This document shows, one piece after another, positions 61,663 through 64,000 of a DNA stretch of 64,000 nt; positions within the stretch are counted from its first letter, which is position 1; every line of letters begins with the position of its first letter. The notes under the pieces are model-generated. The model did no database searches. It saw only the letters and a list, made by a program, of their open reading frames with translations, and was not told where the DNA came from. A program made the position numbers and the translations under genes. Origin of the DNA: Paraburkholderia bannensis NBRC 103871 (GTDB taxonomy: Bacteria > Pseudomonadota > Gammaproteobacteria > Burkholderiales > Burkholderiaceae); contig NZ_BAYA01000018.1 in assembly GCF_000685015.1 (NCBI RefSeq), positions 115,160 through 179,159 of the forward strand, given 5' to 3'.

Positions 61663-62895
61663 ATGAATGCACCTGTAGAAACTCCTCTTCGCGCCCAGGC
61701 TGCCGAAACGGGCGGCACGCCGCCGCTTATCGAGCCACCGCATGGACTCGGTCTCGCCGAACTCTCGCTCGCGCTGGGCGGCTTTGCAATCGGCACGGCT
61801 GAATTCGCCGCCATGGGCATTCTTCCGGAAATGGCCGGCGACCTGCACGTCTCCATTCCCGACGCAGGGCACATGATCAGCGCCTATGCCGCCGGCGTCG
61901 TGGTCGGCGCGCCGCTCATCACCGTGCTGCTTGCAAGAATGCCGCGCCGCGCGCTGCTGATCGTGCTGATGCTGCTCTATGCGATCGGCAATGGCGCGAC
62001 GGCGATTTTCCATAGCTATGGGTTTGCGCTCGTGAGCCGCTTCATTGCCGGCCTGCCGCATGGCGCGTATTTCGGTCTCGCGGCGCTCGCCGCAGCCGCG
62101 CTGGTGCCGCCGCATAAACGCGGCGCGGCAATCGGCAAGGTCATGCTCGGCTTGAGCGTGGCGAACGTGATTGGCGTGCCCGCCGCCACCTGGCTCGGCC
62201 AGCTGCTCGGCTGGCAGGCCTGCTTCGCGTCGGTCGCGGTGATCGCGTTGATCACGGCGGGCATGATCGCGTATTCGGTGCCGACCTTGCCGATGTCGAG
62301 CAAGGCCAGTCCGCTCACCGAACTGGGCGCGCTGGGCCGTCCGCAGGTGTTGCTCACGCTGCTGGCGTCGGCGGTCGGGTTTGGCGGGATTTTTTCCGTT
62401 TACAGCTATGTGGCGTCCACGCTTACCGAAGTCACGCATCTGCCGAGCTATCACGTGCCCTGGGCGCTCGCGCTGATCGGCCTTGGCATGATCATCGGCA
62501 ATATGGCTTGCGGCTGGTTTGCCGATCGCTGGCTCAAGCGCACGATGCTCGGCATGTACGCGTTTACGGCGGTCGTGCTGCTGGTGTTCGTCGTTGCCGC
62601 GCCGCATTTGTGGCTGATGCTGCCGGTGCTGTTCTGCGTCGGCTTTGGCTCCGCCTGCACGCCCGCTTTCCAGTCGCGCCTCATGGACGTGGCAGGCGAC
62701 GCGCAATCGCTCGCCGCCGCGCTCAATCACAGCGCGTTCAATATCGCCAATGCGCTGGGCGCCTGGCTGGGCGGCATCGTGATCGCGGCGGGCTTCGGCT
62801 GGCTGGCGACGGGTTGGGTCGGCGCAATTCTCGCCGCGCTCGGCATTGTCGTGCTGATGATTTCGTTCGCGCTCGACCGTAAAGCCGCGAAATAA
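61663..62895 (+). CDS. MFS transporter, AraJ-like
   Basis: A 410-residue 12-helix transporter of the AraJ/YdhP group: LALGGFAIGTAEFAAMGILP, DAGHMISAYAAGVVVGAPLI, MPRRALLIVLMLLYAIGN (motif A region), FIAGLPHGAYFGLAALAAAA and SAFNIANALGAWLGGIVIAA. Group members export sugars, arabinose-like compounds or drugs. No Shine-Dalgarno is seen, and tandem repeats precede the ATG. It converges with phbB. Confidence 0.92.
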   Translation: MNAPVETPLRAQAAETGGTPPLIEPPHGLGLAELSLALGGFAIGTAEFAAMGILPEMAGDLHVSIPDAGHMISAYAAGVVVGAPLITVLLARMPRRALLIVLMLLYAIGNGATAIFHSYGFALVSRFIAGLPHGAYFGLAALAAAALVPPHKRGAAIGKVMLGLSVANVIGVPAATWLGQLLGWQACFASVAVIALITAGMIAYSVPTLPMSSKASPLTELGALGRPQVLLTLLASAVGFGGIFSVYSYVASTLTEVTHLPSYHVPWALALIGLGMIIGNMACGWFADRWLKRTMLGMYAFTAVVLLVFVVAAPHLWLMLPVLFCVGFGSACTPAFQSRLMDVAGDAQSLAAALNHSAFNIANALGAWLGGIVIAAGFGWLATGWVGAILAALGIVVLMISFALDRKAAK

Positions 62896-62900
62896 GCGGC

Positions 62901-62936
62901 AATAAAAAAGCGCCGGCACTTTGACGTTGCCGGCGC
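62901..62936 (-). terminator. Rho-independent terminator of phbB
   Basis: A perfect 9-bp stem (GCGCCGGCA at 62910-62918 with its complement at 62928-62936) is followed on the minus strand by a run of six T residues. It lies after the phbB stop and before the end of the convergent MFS gene. Confidence 0.88.
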
Positions 62937-63006
62937 GAATGAATCGATGGTTGGCCGCGTAGCTGCGCTGCGCGGCCGAACTGCTTAATGCGGTTACTTA
63001 ATGCGG

Positions 63007-63750
63007 TTACTGCATGTGCTGGCCGCCGTTGATTGGGATATTCGCGCCCGTCACGAAGCTGGCTTCATCCGAGCACAGGAACAGCACGAGCGCCGCCACT
63101 TCTTCCGGATTGCCCAGGCGGCCCATCGGGATCTGCGGCAGGATCTTCGTGTCGAGAATATCCTGGGCAATCGAAGTCACCATTTTCGTCGCCAGGTAAC
63201 CCGGCGAAATCGTGTTGACCGTCACGCCCTTGCGCGCCACTTCCAGCGCCAGCGACTTCGTGAAGCCGTGCATGCCCGCCTTCGCCGCGGCGTAGTTGGT
63301 CTGGCCGACCGCGCCCTTCGAGCCGTTCACCGACGAGATATTGATGATGCGCCCCCACGAGCGCTCCACCATGCTGTCGCACAGCGGCTTCGAGATATTG
63401 AAGATCGAATCGAGATTCGTGCGCAGCACGGCGTCCCAATTGACCTTGTCGAGCTTGCGGAACGTCATGTCGCGGGTGATGCCCGCGTTATTGATCAGGA
63501 TGTCGACCGGGCCGAGTTCGTTTTGAATCTTCTTCGCGCCGCGCTGGCACGAATCGTAATCGGCCACGTCGATCGAGTACGCATGAAAATCGCGACCAGC
63601 GTCCTGCTGGCGCGCCAACCAGTCCTTTGCCCCTGCGTTGTCCGGCGAGTGCGTCACCACGACCTTGTAGCCTGCGTCGTGCAGACGAACGCTGATGGCC
63701 TCGCCAAGGCCGCCCATACCACCCGTTACCAATGCAATACGCTTAGTCAT
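63007..63750 (-). CDS. phbB: Acetoacetyl-CoA reductase (PHB synthesis)
   Basis: A 247-residue short-chain dehydrogenase. It shows RIALVTGGMGGLGEAISVRL (NADPH loop), ILINNAGITRDMTFRKLDKV, and catalytic Ser140, Tyr153 and Lys157 in INISSVNGSKGAVGQTNYAA. The C-terminal GANIPINGGQHMQ is the typical PhbB ending. It reduces acetoacetyl-CoA to (R)-3-hydroxybutyryl-CoA, the monomer for polyhydroxybutyrate. The rest of the phb operon (thiolase, synthase) would lie upstream, beyond the window edge. A strong terminator follows. Confidence 0.95.
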   Translation of the reverse strand: MTKRIALVTGGMGGLGEAISVRLHDAGYKVVVTHSPDNAGAKDWLARQQDAGRDFHAYSIDVADYDSCQRGAKKIQNELGPVDILINNAGITRDMTFRKLDKVNWDAVLRTNLDSIFNISKPLCDSMVERSWGRIINISSVNGSKGAVGQTNYAAAKAGMHGFTKSLALEVARKGVTVNTISPGYLATKMVTSIAQDILDTKILPQIPMGRLGNPEEVAALVLFLCSDEASFVTGANIPINGGQHMQ

Positions 63751-64000
63751 CCTGTATATCCGCGAGAGAAGATAATCAATGGTCCTCGCAGCGCCCTATC
63801 GAAAGCGCCGCGTCTTACGAGGGCCGGAATCTTCGCATGGGGCACGAAGATTGCGCGGCATGGATCGCGCGATTTCTAGTTTGCATCAAATGATGCGCGA
63901 ACTTTTTGCTAAATCGAATACAGCTTTTACTGCTTTATACGGAGTCGTCCGCCGCCTAAAAGCCCCCCGGCGGACGCCACTCGTTGCTTACGCAAGCATC
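63751..64000. other. Upstream region of phbB
   Basis: No gene is visible in these 250 bp. A perfect 9-bp stem-loop (63946-63954 with 63968-63976) lies near the window edge; it has no T-run but could end or protect an upstream transcript. The AT-richer part around 63890-63940 may hold the phbB promoter. Confidence 0.4.

Noticed and set aside
61603..62919. 438-codon open frame antisense to the MFS gene
   Set aside because: Composition rich in Arg, His, Gln and Asp, typical of antisense frames over membrane proteins; the MFS frame has 12 helices.
63946..63976. Rho-independent terminator near the window edge
   Set aside because: The 9-bp stem has no T-run on either strand, so only a stem-loop can be stated.

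Overview
The window is a stretch of a high-GC beta-proteobacterial chromosome, most likely Paraburkholderia or a close Burkholderiaceae relative. This rests on protein content and codon use: GC-rich third positions, Burkholderia-type porin, H-NS with an Ala/Lys-rich tail, PhbB acetoacetyl-CoA reductase, a PDO-rhodanese fusion and many LysR regulators. I recognise no rRNA, tRNA, CRISPR array, transposase or phage gene. 

Left part (1-9 kb): a 5'-truncated MGH1-like glycoside hydrolase next to a glycogen-debranching enzyme, an exported FKBP isomerase, an ankyrin-repeat protein, a Lys/Ala-rich protein, a Tat-exported HiPIP and a YdcF protein. 

9-20 kb: a quaternary-amine catabolic locus. cntA (carnitine monooxygenase oxygenase), an aldehyde dehydrogenase and cntB (reductase) run rightwards. 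An NCS1 permease, porin, LysR and a second, GbcA/Stc2-like Rieske oxygenase run leftwards from a shared intergenic region carrying GTTAAC sites. An Xre-PAS regulator follows. A dmlA/ttuC-type malate/tartrate dehydrogenase lies at 25.5-26.6 kb and could take the route from malic semialdehyde to pyruvate. 

20-33 kb: a translationally coupled DUF2339-DUF3999 envelope pair, a predicted polymorphic-toxin/DUF4279 immunity pair lying between dmlA and a LysR gene, and a LysR-regulated ubiD-ubiX decarboxylase module with a clear palindromic operator. 

33-41 kb: a cobalamin riboswitch with a BtuB-like receptor, a 1-Cys peroxiredoxin with a persulfide dioxygenase-rhodanese fusion, and a small island in which an uncharacterised 451-aa protein is divergent from a coupled Sir2-WYL operon. 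An ATTAGGAC inverted repeat plus a third half-site lies between them. 

41-64 kb: a six-gene leftward operon (amidohydrolase, DoxX, DUF1275, VOC, alginate-export porin, small protein), several regulators, an MFS/cytochrome c/2Fe-2S/molybdopterin oxidoreductase operon with consecutive ATGA overlaps and a predicted leader peptide, a PHB-depolymerase-like esterase, H-NS, an MFS exporter and phbB. 

Two copies of a ~560-bp gene-free element with long terminal inverted repeats sit at 18.1 and 35.1 kb in opposite orientation. The DNA to the left of each is G+T-rich and to the right A+C-rich, and this skew reaches into the flanking genes. This, the Sir2-WYL island and the toxin/immunity pair are the main candidates for new biology.
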